Positions 9,193-16,549 of a stretch of 64,000 nucleotides of DNA are shown piece after piece (within the stretch, counting starts at the first letter, position 1; every line of letters begins with the position of its first letter). A model generated the notes under the pieces. It searched no databases and had not been told where the DNA came from. It saw only the letters and a program-made list of their open reading frames with translations. Source of the DNA: Chthoniobacter flavus (GTDB lineage Bacteria > Verrucomicrobiota > Verrucomicrobiia > Chthoniobacterales > Terrimicrobiaceae); contig CAMCXK010000001.1 of assembly GCA_945883435.1 (NCBI GenBank), positions 1 through 64,000 of the forward strand, read 5' to 3'. The translations under genes were made by a program, and so were the position numbers.

Positions 9193-9953
9193 AGGGCGGC
9201 CTCCCACCGGGCTCCGCTGCGGTTGGCGGCTTCCAGAACGCTCGAATCCGGTTCCTGGTCGGTAATCCAAAGGTCGATCTCGGCGAGTTGGGCGAAGTAG
9301 TGGTTGGCGTGCATGGTGGTTTTGGAATGGTCGGCGAGAAGGATGGCGGAATCGGCCCTGTGGATCACATGGCTTTTGAGGGTGGCATGGTCCTCGGAAG
9401 CTTCGCTGAGACCATGTGCCGGGTGGATGCCACGGCATGAGAAAAACGCGGCATCCAATCGCAGGAGTTCCAATCCCAACCACGCGGCCCGCCCGGTGCA
9501 GGAGAATGAAGATCCCCCGACCTGACCGCCGAGCATGTGAACGGCCACGCCGGGTTTTTCAAGAAGCGCCATGGCGGTCGGAAGGGAGTTTGTCAAAACC
9601 GTGACGCGCTTTTCGGGGGGAAGCAGTGCGGCGAGTTGGAGAACGGTCGTGCTGGAGTCGAAAAAAACCACCGATCCATCGCGGAGGTGTGCCAGCGCGG
9701 CGCGGGCGATCCTTGTTTTGGCGCCCACGTTTTGGGCCATGCGCTCGCCCAATGGTGACTCGCCGCGGCCGGCTTCGATCCTCAGGGCTCCGCCGTGCGT
9801 GCGAACAAGCGCTCCCTCGCACTCGAGTTTTTCGAAGTCCCGGCGCACCGTTTCCTCGGTGACGCCAAGTTCCGCTGCCACTTCGGCCGTGCGCAAGCTT
9901 CCCCGCGCGTTCACGAAACTGACCAGTCGGCGATGTCGTTCGAGGGCAAGCAT
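9189..9953 (-). CDS. DeoR-family transcriptional regulator of the rhamnose/lactate genes
   Basis: A 254-residue DeoR/GlpR-type regulator. The N-terminal winged helix-turn-helix reads 'RHRRLVSFVNARGSLRTAEV' and then 'AAELGVTEETVRRDFEKLE'. The C-terminal sugar-phosphate-sensing domain has 'VVFFDSSTTVLQLAALLP', 'VLTNSLPTAMAL' and 'ILLADHSK'. The effector is probably a phosphorylated rhamnose intermediate (inference). ATG at 9953 is the family start; the open frame upstream lies in the divergent promoter. It is first in its operon, coupled to rhaB by ATGA, and transcribed divergently from rhaEW. Autoregulation and control of both operons is therefore the simplest reading. In Bacillus subtilis a DeoR-family regulator also sits in the rhaEW operon. 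Confidence 0.9.
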   Translation of the reverse strand: MLALERHRRLVSFVNARGSLRTAEVAAELGVTEETVRRDFEKLECEGALVRTHGGALRIEAGRGESPLGERMAQNVGAKTRIARAALAHLRDGSVVFFDSSTTVLQLAALLPPEKRVTVLTNSLPTAMALLEKPGVAVHMLGGQVGGSSFSCTGRAAWLGLELLRLDAAFFSCRGIHPAHGLSEASEDHATLKSHVIHRADSAILLADHSKTTMHANHYFAQLAEIDLWITDQEPDSSVLEAANRSGARWEAAL

Positions 9954-10013
9954 TGGAAAAGTTTCAATTTTCGTGTTGGACAAATCAAGAAAAATCCCAC
10001 AGAAACAAAAATT
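9954..10013. promoter_or_regulatory. Divergent promoter/operator region between the deoR-type gene and rhaEW
   Basis: These 60 AT-rich bases must hold both promoters and any operator for the DeoR-type regulator. An imperfect inverted repeat is visible: AATTTTCGTGTTGG (about 9966-9979) against the reverse complement of CCACAGAAACAAAAATT (about 9997-10013). The TTTC/GAAA half-site flavour resembles DeoR-family operators. I see no convincing -35/-10 pair and no Shine-Dalgarno before the rhaEW ATG. The assignment is inference from position and composition. Confidence 0.5.
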
Positions 10014-12233
10014 ATGCCACAAGACCCCAACTCCCTGAAGCACGTCACCGCCCACTGGAAGACCACGGATTCCGTGGCTCCGGATTCGGTGGATGAACTG
10101 ATCCACCGCTCGAACTGCTTGGGTGCCGATCAGCGCATCACCAACACTGGCGGCGGCAACACCTCTTCAAAAATCTGCGAACGGGACCCCTTGACCGGCG
10201 AGATGGTCGAGGTGCTGTGGGTCAAGGGATCGGGCGGCGATTTGCGAACCTCGAAAAAGGAGAATTTCTCCTCCCTCTACCAATCCAAGCTTGTCGATTT
10301 GCAGCGCCTCTATGGCGCCCGCACCGACAAGGGCCTGAAGTCGCCGGCCGAGGACGAGATGGTGTCCATGTATGCGCACACGACGTTCAACCTGAACCCG
10401 CGCCCCTCTTCGATCGATACGCCTCTTCACAGTTTCATTCCCCATCCGCACGTGGACCATACCCATCCGAACGCGGCGATTTCAGTGGCGGCCTGCGCCC
10501 GCAGCATCGAAGCCACCCGCGAGATTTACGGCAACGAGGTGGTCCATATCCCGTGGATGCGCCCCGGCTTCGAACTCGGATTGGCGATGCAAGAGGCTTG
10601 CGAACACCATCCGGAAGCCAAAGGGTTCATCATGGGCCAGCACGGGATTATCAACTGGGGAAAAACCGGCCGTGAATGCTATGAACGCACGCTCGAACTG
10701 ATCGAAAAAGCGGCTGCGCACATCGAGAAAAAGCAGGCCGAACGCGGTGGAGAGGCTTCCATCTTTGGCGGGGTTTTGCATGACTCGCTGCCCGCCGCCA
10801 AGCGCAGGGATGTTTTTGCCGCCCTTCTTCCCTGGCTCCGCGGCCAGGTGAGCACGCGCAAGCGTTTCATCGCCACGGTGCAGGATGACGAGGCGGTTCT
10901 CCGGTTTGTAAATTCCAAGGATGCCGCCCGTCTTTCGGAACTCGGCACCAGTTGCCCCGATCATTTCCTGCGCACCAAAATCAAGCCCTTGTTCATTCCC
11001 GAGGTTCCCGCAGCCGGGGCGACTGTGGAGGAGATCGTCGCCGAATTGAAATCCCGGCTGTCCGCTGGTCTTGAAAAATACCGCGCCGACTACGCCGCTT
11101 ACTACGAGGCTTGCAAACGCCCGGATTCGCCCGCGATGCGCGACCCGAACCCGACCGTGATCCTCCTGCCGGGGCTCGGAATGGTGGCGTTCGGAAAGGA
11201 CAAATCGGAATCCCGTGTGACGGCCGAATTCTACAATTGTGCGATCGAGGTCATGCGCGGCGCCGAGGCTCTTGGTGGCTACATCTCGCTGCCCCAGCAG
11301 GAGGCGTTCGATATCGAATATTGGTCATTGGAAGAGGCCAAACTCCGCCGCATGCCACCCGACAAGGAACTCGCCGGACGCGTGGTGATTGTTATCGGAG
11401 CGGGCAGTGGCATCGGTCGCGAAACCGCCCTGCGATTGGTTCGCGAGGGGGCTCACATTGTTTGTGTCGATCTCAACCTCACCGCCGCCCAGGCCACAGC
11501 GGATGAAATTCTCAAGAAAACCGGCTTGGGCATTGGTGTGGCCGGTTCGGGAATCTCCGGTTGCGGACCCGCCATCGCCCTCCAGGCCGATGTGACCAGG
11601 CGGGAAAGCATTCGCGCCATGCTCAATGAGGTCATCTTCGCCTACGGTGGTTATGACTCGATCGCTGTCACGGCCGGAATTTTCGTTCCCAGTGACACGA
11701 CCGGGCACATTCCCGATGACAAATGGGCGTTGACGTTTGCGATCAATGTCACCGGCAGTTATCTGGTGGCCGACGAATCCGCCCGCGATTTCAAGGCCCA
11801 GGGACTGCGGGGATCGATCGCCCTCACCACCAGCGCGAACGCTGCCGTCGCGAAGAAAGGGTCCTTGGCCTATGACACCTCAAAAGCCGCCGCCAACCAT
11901 CTCGTGCGCGAACTGGCCATGGAATTGGCCCCTCTGGTGCGGGTGAACGGTGTGGCGCCGGCCACTGTCGTCCAAGGCAGCGCGATGTTCCCCCGCGACC
12001 GTGTCATCGGGTCGTTGGCAAAATACAATATTCCGTATTCCGACGACGAGCCCACGGATTCGCTCACCACGAAATTGGCCCAATTCTACGCCGACCGCAC
12101 ACTCACCCGTTCGCCGATCACTCCGGCCGACCAGGCGGAGGCCTACTACCTTCTTCTCACCGACAAGTTGTCCAAGACAACCGGCCAGATCATCACGGTG
12201 GACGGCGGGTTGCATGAGGCGTTTTTGCGTTGA
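10014..12233 (+). CDS. rhaEW: Bifunctional rhamnulose-1-phosphate aldolase / lactaldehyde dehydrogenase
   Basis: RhaEW splits L-rhamnulose-1-phosphate into dihydroxyacetone phosphate and L-lactaldehyde, then oxidises lactaldehyde to L-lactate. Residues 1 to about 430 form a class II aldolase/adducin domain with metal-ligand histidines in 'HTHPNAAI' (about H149, H151) and 'HGIINWGKT'. From about residue 455 follows a short-chain dehydrogenase with the NAD motif 'GAGSGIG' near 462 and the catalytic 'YDTSKAA' (Y about 620, K about 624). The total of 739 residues fits the known fusion. ATG at 10014 is chosen over upstream frame extensions because family similarity begins there. The lactate product is the substrate of LutABC, encoded divergently. 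Confidence 0.94.
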   Translation: MPQDPNSLKHVTAHWKTTDSVAPDSVDELIHRSNCLGADQRITNTGGGNTSSKICERDPLTGEMVEVLWVKGSGGDLRTSKKENFSSLYQSKLVDLQRLYGARTDKGLKSPAEDEMVSMYAHTTFNLNPRPSSIDTPLHSFIPHPHVDHTHPNAAISVAACARSIEATREIYGNEVVHIPWMRPGFELGLAMQEACEHHPEAKGFIMGQHGIINWGKTGRECYERTLELIEKAAAHIEKKQAERGGEASIFGGVLHDSLPAAKRRDVFAALLPWLRGQVSTRKRFIATVQDDEAVLRFVNSKDAARLSELGTSCPDHFLRTKIKPLFIPEVPAAGATVEEIVAELKSRLSAGLEKYRADYAAYYEACKRPDSPAMRDPNPTVILLPGLGMVAFGKDKSESRVTAEFYNCAIEVMRGAEALGGYISLPQQEAFDIEYWSLEEAKLRRMPPDKELAGRVVIVIGAGSGIGRETALRLVREGAHIVCVDLNLTAAQATADEILKKTGLGIGVAGSGISGCGPAIALQADVTRRESIRAMLNEVIFAYGGYDSIAVTAGIFVPSDTTGHIPDDKWALTFAINVTGSYLVADESARDFKAQGLRGSIALTTSANAAVAKKGSLAYDTSKAAANHLVRELAMELAPLVRVNGVAPATVVQGSAMFPRDRVIGSLAKYNIPYSDDEPTDSLTTKLAQFYADRTLTRSPITPADQAEAYYLLLTDKLSKTTGQIITVDGGLHEAFLR

Positions 12234-12260
12234 AAAGCCGGGTTCCAAAGCGTCGTCCGG

Positions 12261-12275
12261 CGGGAGCGACTCCCG
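12261..12275 (+). other. Short perfect hairpin after rhaEW
   Basis: CGGGAG-CGA-CTCCCG forms a perfect 6-bp stem with a 3-base loop, 28 bases after the rhaEW stop. The trailing sequence is TTGGGCGG rather than a T-run, so it is at best a weak intrinsic terminator, or a fragment of a repetitive palindromic element. It separates rhaEW from the next cluster. Confidence 0.4.
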
Positions 12276-12348
12276 TTGGGCGGCGTGAATTGCGCACTTC
12301 GGGATTGTCAAAGCTGTCCCTCCTGCAATTCTGATCGTAAGAAAGTTC

Positions 12349-13689
12349 ATGGCCAAGGGACCGAAAGACCTGTTTCAAAAATGCCGGGATTACCGCGACA
12401 GCGACGATGCCCGGGCCCAAGGATTCTATCCCTACTTCCGGGCGATCGAGGAGCCGCACGGCAACTATGTGATCTGCAACGGGGAACGGAAAATCATGAT
12501 CGGGTCGAACAACTACCTCGGCCTGGCCCAGGACGAACGCGTGGTCGAGGCGGCCTGTGAGGCGACTCGCCGCTATGGTGTGGGTTGCACCGGTTCGCGT
12601 TTGCTCAACGGCACAATCAAGTTGCATGTGGAGCTTGAGGAGGCCCTCGCGGCTTTTCTCGAGCAGGAGGCGTGCATTCTCTACAGCACGGGATTTTTTG
12701 CCAACCAAGGCGCCTTGATCGCCCTGACCGAAGATGATGATGCCATCCTCTGCGACCGGGAGAACCACGCCAGCATCATCGACGGATGTCAGTTTGCACC
12801 GGCCAAGCTCATTCCCTTCCGGCACAACTCCGCCAGTTCCCTGGAAATGCGGCTGAAGCGCCTCCCTGATGAAGCAGGTCGCCTGGTGATCATGGACGGT
12901 GTCTTCAGCATGTCGGGCGATATTGCCGACCTGCCGGAAATCATTCCAGTGGCGAAGCGCCATGGAGCCACGGTTTACGTGGACGAGGCGCACTCGCTGG
13001 GGGTCCTTGGCCGCCAAGGGCGCGGCACCGTGGACCATTTCGGCGTCAAGGACTCGGTGGACATCGTCATGGGGACGTTTTCCAAATCGCTTGGCTCGAT
13101 GGGAGGCTTTATCGCGGGCGACGGCCGCATGGTCGAATATCTCAAGCACCGCTCGAGGTGTCTGATCTTCACGGCCGCGCTCCCCCCGTCGGTCGCCGGT
13201 GCGGTCAAAAAATCCCTCGAACTCATGCAAGAGGAAACCTGGCGGATCGACCAACTCTGGAAAAACACCCGGAAAATGCACGAGGGCTTCCGGAGCATTG
13301 GTTTCAATATCGGGGAAACCAAGACCCCGATCGTTCCGATTCTGATCGGCAGCGAGGCCAAGGCCTTCATTTTCACCCAGCGGTTGTTCGAAGAGGGCGT
13401 CTTCGCGACGCCCGCCATCTACCCGGCGGTGCGCTACGGGGAAGCCATCGTGCGCACCAGCTTCATGGCCACCCACACCGACGAGGACCTCGACCGCGTG
13501 CTGGAGATTTTTGAAAAACTCGCCCGTGAACTCGGCACCTTTGACGACCCCGCTTATGCCAACCCCGGCCGCCGCAAAAACATTTTCGATTTCCGTCTGT
13601 CGGACGCCTCGGGAGAGGGTGATGTTCGAGCAAACGGGGGAGTGGTTGCACCGGAGGAATCCGGCCTTTGTGCCGCCGTTTCCCGGTAG
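12349..13689 (+). CDS. Alpha-oxoamine synthase, serine palmitoyltransferase-like
   Basis: A 446-residue PLP enzyme of the alpha-oxoamine synthase family (BioF, KBL, HemA, serine palmitoyltransferase), condensing an amino acid with an acyl thioester. The PLP lysine is K246 in 'MGTFSKSLGSMGGFIA', with 'VDEAHSLGVLG' (D212, H215) and 'GCTGSRLLNGTIKLHVELE'. The N-terminus ('GFYPYFRAIEEPHGNYVICN', 'MIGSNNYLGLA') resembles bacterial serine palmitoyltransferases more than BioF, as recalled family similarity. No other biotin genes are nearby. Instead it overlaps an acyltransferase gene and precedes an MsbA-like exporter. First committed step of sphingolipid synthesis is therefore the favoured but unproven role; AONS or KBL activity is the alternative. 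Confidence 0.8.
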   Translation: MAKGPKDLFQKCRDYRDSDDARAQGFYPYFRAIEEPHGNYVICNGERKIMIGSNNYLGLAQDERVVEAACEATRRYGVGCTGSRLLNGTIKLHVELEEALAAFLEQEACILYSTGFFANQGALIALTEDDDAILCDRENHASIIDGCQFAPAKLIPFRHNSASSLEMRLKRLPDEAGRLVIMDGVFSMSGDIADLPEIIPVAKRHGATVYVDEAHSLGVLGRQGRGTVDHFGVKDSVDIVMGTFSKSLGSMGGFIAGDGRMVEYLKHRSRCLIFTAALPPSVAGAVKKSLELMQEETWRIDQLWKNTRKMHEGFRSIGFNIGETKTPIVPILIGSEAKAFIFTQRLFEEGVFATPAIYPAVRYGEAIVRTSFMATHTDEDLDRVLEIFEKLARELGTFDDPAYANPGRRKNIFDFRLSDASGEGDVRANGGVVAPEESGLCAAVSR

Positions 13690-14737
13690 CGTTGCCAAGT
13701 TTCTCAAGCCCGACTCGACCTTTCAAACGCGCCACGGATCGATCACCCCGCTCCTGGCCTCTCAAGATGGGCGCCCGGTGGGTCGCTTGGCTGTGATTGC
13801 GAATCGCTCCCACAACAGCTATCACGGCGACCGCACGGGTTTTTTCGGGTTTTTCGATTGTGTGAACGACCCTGTCGTGGCAGCGGCCTTGTTTGAACAA
13901 GCGGCGGCCATTCTTCGCGCCGGGGGGTTGGAGACCGTTCGCGGTCCTTACAACCCCAGCATCAATGATGATTGTGGTATTTTGATGAACGGATTCGAGC
14001 GGCCTCCGATGGTCGGCCTTCCTTGGAATCCGCCCTATTATTCCGCCTTGCTGGCCGGACTCGGTTTTCAGAAGGCCCGCACGCTTTACGTGCTCAACCT
14101 CCCGATGCACCGCCGCGAGCCACCCGAGCGCCTCGCCCGGATTGCCTCGCGTCTCGAGAAACGTGCCAACCTCTCGATGAGACCGATCGATATGACCCGT
14201 CTCCGGGAGGAGCTCGAAATTGTCCGGACCGTTTACAACGCCACGCTCGAGCGCAATTGGGGCTTTGTTCCAATCGGCTCCGAAGACATCCTCGACTCGG
14301 CGGCGGAACTCCGGGCCATCGCGGATCCCCGCTTGCTTTTGATTGGCGAGTCCGCCGGCCGCCCGGCCGGAGTTGCCATCACGTTGCCGAATTTCAACGA
14401 GATTCTTGCCGGAGCCAAGAACACCCCCCGCTGGCTCCGCTTGCCGCACATCCTTTGGCTGATGAAATCCCGGCGCATCCGCACCTGTCGGCAGACGGTG
14501 CTCGGTGTCGTGCCCGAATTCCGCGACCGCGGCCTTCATGCCTGGCTCGTTCACGGCCAGTTCTGCGAGGCCAAAAAGCACCACACCGACGCTGTTCTCG
14601 GATGGCTCGAGGACACCAACGCCGAGATTATCGACGTTTGCAAACTGGTTGGCGGCGAACCCGACCGCGAATGGGCGATTTTTGAAAAACCCCTCGGCCC
14701 GGGAGACGAGCTTGCGAAGCCGTCGATGCTGGCCTAG
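13622..14737 (+). CDS. GNAT-like acyltransferase (YghO-like), candidate ceramide-synthase-type enzyme
   Basis: A 371-residue protein with a GNAT-like C-terminal half ('VLGVVPEFRDRGLHAWLVHG', 'VLGWLEDTNAEIIDVCKLVG') and the N-terminal pattern of YghO-like proteins ('RNPAFVPPF', 'DRTGFFGFFDCVNDP', 'GLETVRGPYNPSINDDCGIL'). I chose ATG at 13622, with GTG directly before it as an alternative. Either overlaps the end of the upstream synthase gene by about 70 bases in another frame. Bacterial ceramide synthase of Caulobacter is a GNAT-type acyltransferase, so N-acylation of a sphingoid base is a reasonable inference beside a serine-palmitoyltransferase-like gene. The substrate is not shown by sequence. 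Confidence 0.75.
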   Translation: MFEQTGEWLHRRNPAFVPPFPGSVAKFLKPDSTFQTRHGSITPLLASQDGRPVGRLAVIANRSHNSYHGDRTGFFGFFDCVNDPVVAAALFEQAAAILRAGGLETVRGPYNPSINDDCGILMNGFERPPMVGLPWNPPYYSALLAGLGFQKARTLYVLNLPMHRREPPERLARIASRLEKRANLSMRPIDMTRLREELEIVRTVYNATLERNWGFVPIGSEDILDSAAELRAIADPRLLLIGESAGRPAGVAITLPNFNEILAGAKNTPRWLRLPHILWLMKSRRIRTCRQTVLGVVPEFRDRGLHAWLVHGQFCEAKKHHTDAVLGWLEDTNAEIIDVCKLVGGEPDREWAIFEKPLGPGDELAKPSMLA

Positions 14738-14749
14738 CTACAATCCCCG

Positions 14750-16534
14750 GTGAACATCTACGCCCGCACCATCCAATACTTTCGCCCGTTCGCATGGGCG
14801 ACAGCCGGAGGAGTCGCGCTCACCCTCGCCAACATCGGCTTCAATCTGCTCAAGCCCTGGCCGTTCAAATTCATCGTCGACGGAGTTCTGGATTCCTCGG
14901 CCGGCACGGCCGATTCCCGGGCGCTTTTGCACCAGTGGTTCGGCGACGCCCCGCCGGCAGGTGTCGTGCTGGTTCTTTGCCTCGTCATGGTGGCGATCAG
15001 CCTTGTCGGAGGCCTGCTCAATCTGGCGTCCAACTACCTTTTCGTCCGCGTGGGCCTGCAAGCCTTGCTCAAGCTCCGCACCGATCTGTATGCCGCTCTT
15101 CAGGCATTGCCGCTGAAGTTCCATGACGCCCGGCGGAGTGCCGATTCCAGCTTCCGTGTGGCCTACGATTCGCAAAGCATCCAAACCATCTACAACAAAG
15201 GTTTCGCCACCGTTCTTTCCTCGGCTGTCATGCTGGGAGCGACTTTTGTGGTCATGTTGCGAATGAACTGGCCCCTCACGCTGGCATCGCTGGCGATCCT
15301 GCCGCCGGTGGTCTGGGCGATCCGCCACTACGCCGTGCGGGTGCGCACCCAATCCACAGCGATTCAAGAACGCGAAAGCGATCTTCTCACGATTGCCCAG
15401 GAGGGATTGAGCCAGATCCGGATGGTTCACGCCTTCGGCCGGGAGTCGTTCGAAATCGACCAGTTCCGCCGCCGGGCCTCGCGCAGCCTGGAGGCCAACA
15501 TGCGCCTCAACATGACCTCGGTGGCCAGCGCGCTGGTGGTTGGCACGCTTATGGCCGCCGGAACGGCGCTCATGTATTATGTCGGCTCGTTGCAGGTCTT
15601 GAACCCCGCCGCCCGCTTCACTCTCGGAGACCTGCTGGTTTTTTCATCCTATCTCATCATGCTCTACCAGCCTCTGGAGCAGTTGACTTACACCGCGTGG
15701 GCATTGGAAGGTGCGGCCGCCGGCACCCAGCGTTGTTTTGAGGTGCTCGACCGTCAAAACGACGTGCCGGATGCCCCGGGAGCCGTCGATCTCCCGGCCG
15801 TGAAAGGGCAGATCGAATTCCGCAACGTCGGCTTCTCGTATCAGGACGGCCAGCCGGTGTTGAATGGCGTCGAAGTCCTCATCCGTCCCGGTGAATGCGT
15901 CGCGTTTGTGGGTGGCACAGGAGCCGGCAAAAGCACGCTCCTCAGTCTGGTGCCCCGCTTCTACGATCCCACCGCAGGGCGCATGCTCATCGATGGCCAC
16001 GATCTCAAGGCGGTCACCAAAAAAAGCCTCCGCGCCGGCATCGGCATGGTCTTGCAGGATACTGTTCTTTTCAGCACCACGATTCGCGAAAATATCGCTT
16101 ACGGAAAACCCGGAGCCACGGATGCCGAAATCGAAGACGCCGCCCGCAAGGCCCAGGCGTGGGCGTTTATTGAAAAACTGCCGCAGGGACTCGACTCTCC
16201 CGTGGGTGAGCGTGGAGGACATCTCAGCGTCGGCCAGCGCCAACGCATCGGCATCGCCCGGGCTTTTTTAAAGGACGCTCCGATTCTTCTCCTCGACGAA
16301 CCCACCAGTGCGCTTGATCCCTCCACCGAGCATGCCATCATGGAGACCATTGCCGAACTCATGCGGGGCCGCACCACGCTGATCATCACGCACCGCTTGA
16401 CCACCGTTCATTCGCTCGGCCGCATCGTGGTTCTCGAGGGAGGGCGCATTGTCGAAGACGGTCCCGGTCCCGATCTGGTCAAAACCAATGGATCCTACGC
16501 CGCCCTTTACCGTGACACAATGGCGGGCCACTGA
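14750..16534 (+). CDS. MsbA-like ABC exporter, fused membrane and ATPase domains
   Basis: A 594-residue half-transporter. An N-terminal six-helix exporter domain (about residues 15-310) is followed by an ATPase with Walker A 'GGTGAGKSTLL' (about 388-398), Q-loop 'MVLQDTVLF', signature 'LSVGQRQRIGIARA' (from about 492), Walker B 'ILLLDEPTSALD' (to about 520) and H-loop 'ITHRLTTVHS'. It should work as an inner-membrane homodimer that flips lipids or exports a hydrophobic compound. The start is GTG at 14750, 12 bases after the acyltransferase stop. Its neighbours suggest the cargo could be the lipid they make (inference); a generic lipid or drug exporter remains possible. Confidence 0.88.
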   Translation: MNIYARTIQYFRPFAWATAGGVALTLANIGFNLLKPWPFKFIVDGVLDSSAGTADSRALLHQWFGDAPPAGVVLVLCLVMVAISLVGGLLNLASNYLFVRVGLQALLKLRTDLYAALQALPLKFHDARRSADSSFRVAYDSQSIQTIYNKGFATVLSSAVMLGATFVVMLRMNWPLTLASLAILPPVVWAIRHYAVRVRTQSTAIQERESDLLTIAQEGLSQIRMVHAFGRESFEIDQFRRRASRSLEANMRLNMTSVASALVVGTLMAAGTALMYYVGSLQVLNPAARFTLGDLLVFSSYLIMLYQPLEQLTYTAWALEGAAAGTQRCFEVLDRQNDVPDAPGAVDLPAVKGQIEFRNVGFSYQDGQPVLNGVEVLIRPGECVAFVGGTGAGKSTLLSLVPRFYDPTAGRMLIDGHDLKAVTKKSLRAGIGMVLQDTVLFSTTIRENIAYGKPGATDAEIEDAARKAQAWAFIEKLPQGLDSPVGERGGHLSVGQRQRIGIARAFLKDAPILLLDEPTSALDPSTEHAIMETIAELMRGRTTLIITHRLTTVHSLGRIVVLEGGRIVEDGPGPDLVKTNGSYAALYRDTMAGH

Positions 16535-16549
16535 GCGGGCGTCGCGACG

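Noticed and set aside
12349-13689. Annotation as biotin BioF
   Set aside because: No other biotin gene nearby, the N-terminal pattern is more SPT-like, and the neighbours are lipid-type enzymes; kept only as an alternative.
12193-13707. Minus-strand open frame of 504 codons
   Set aside because: Antisense shadow of the well-supported alpha-oxoamine synthase gene.
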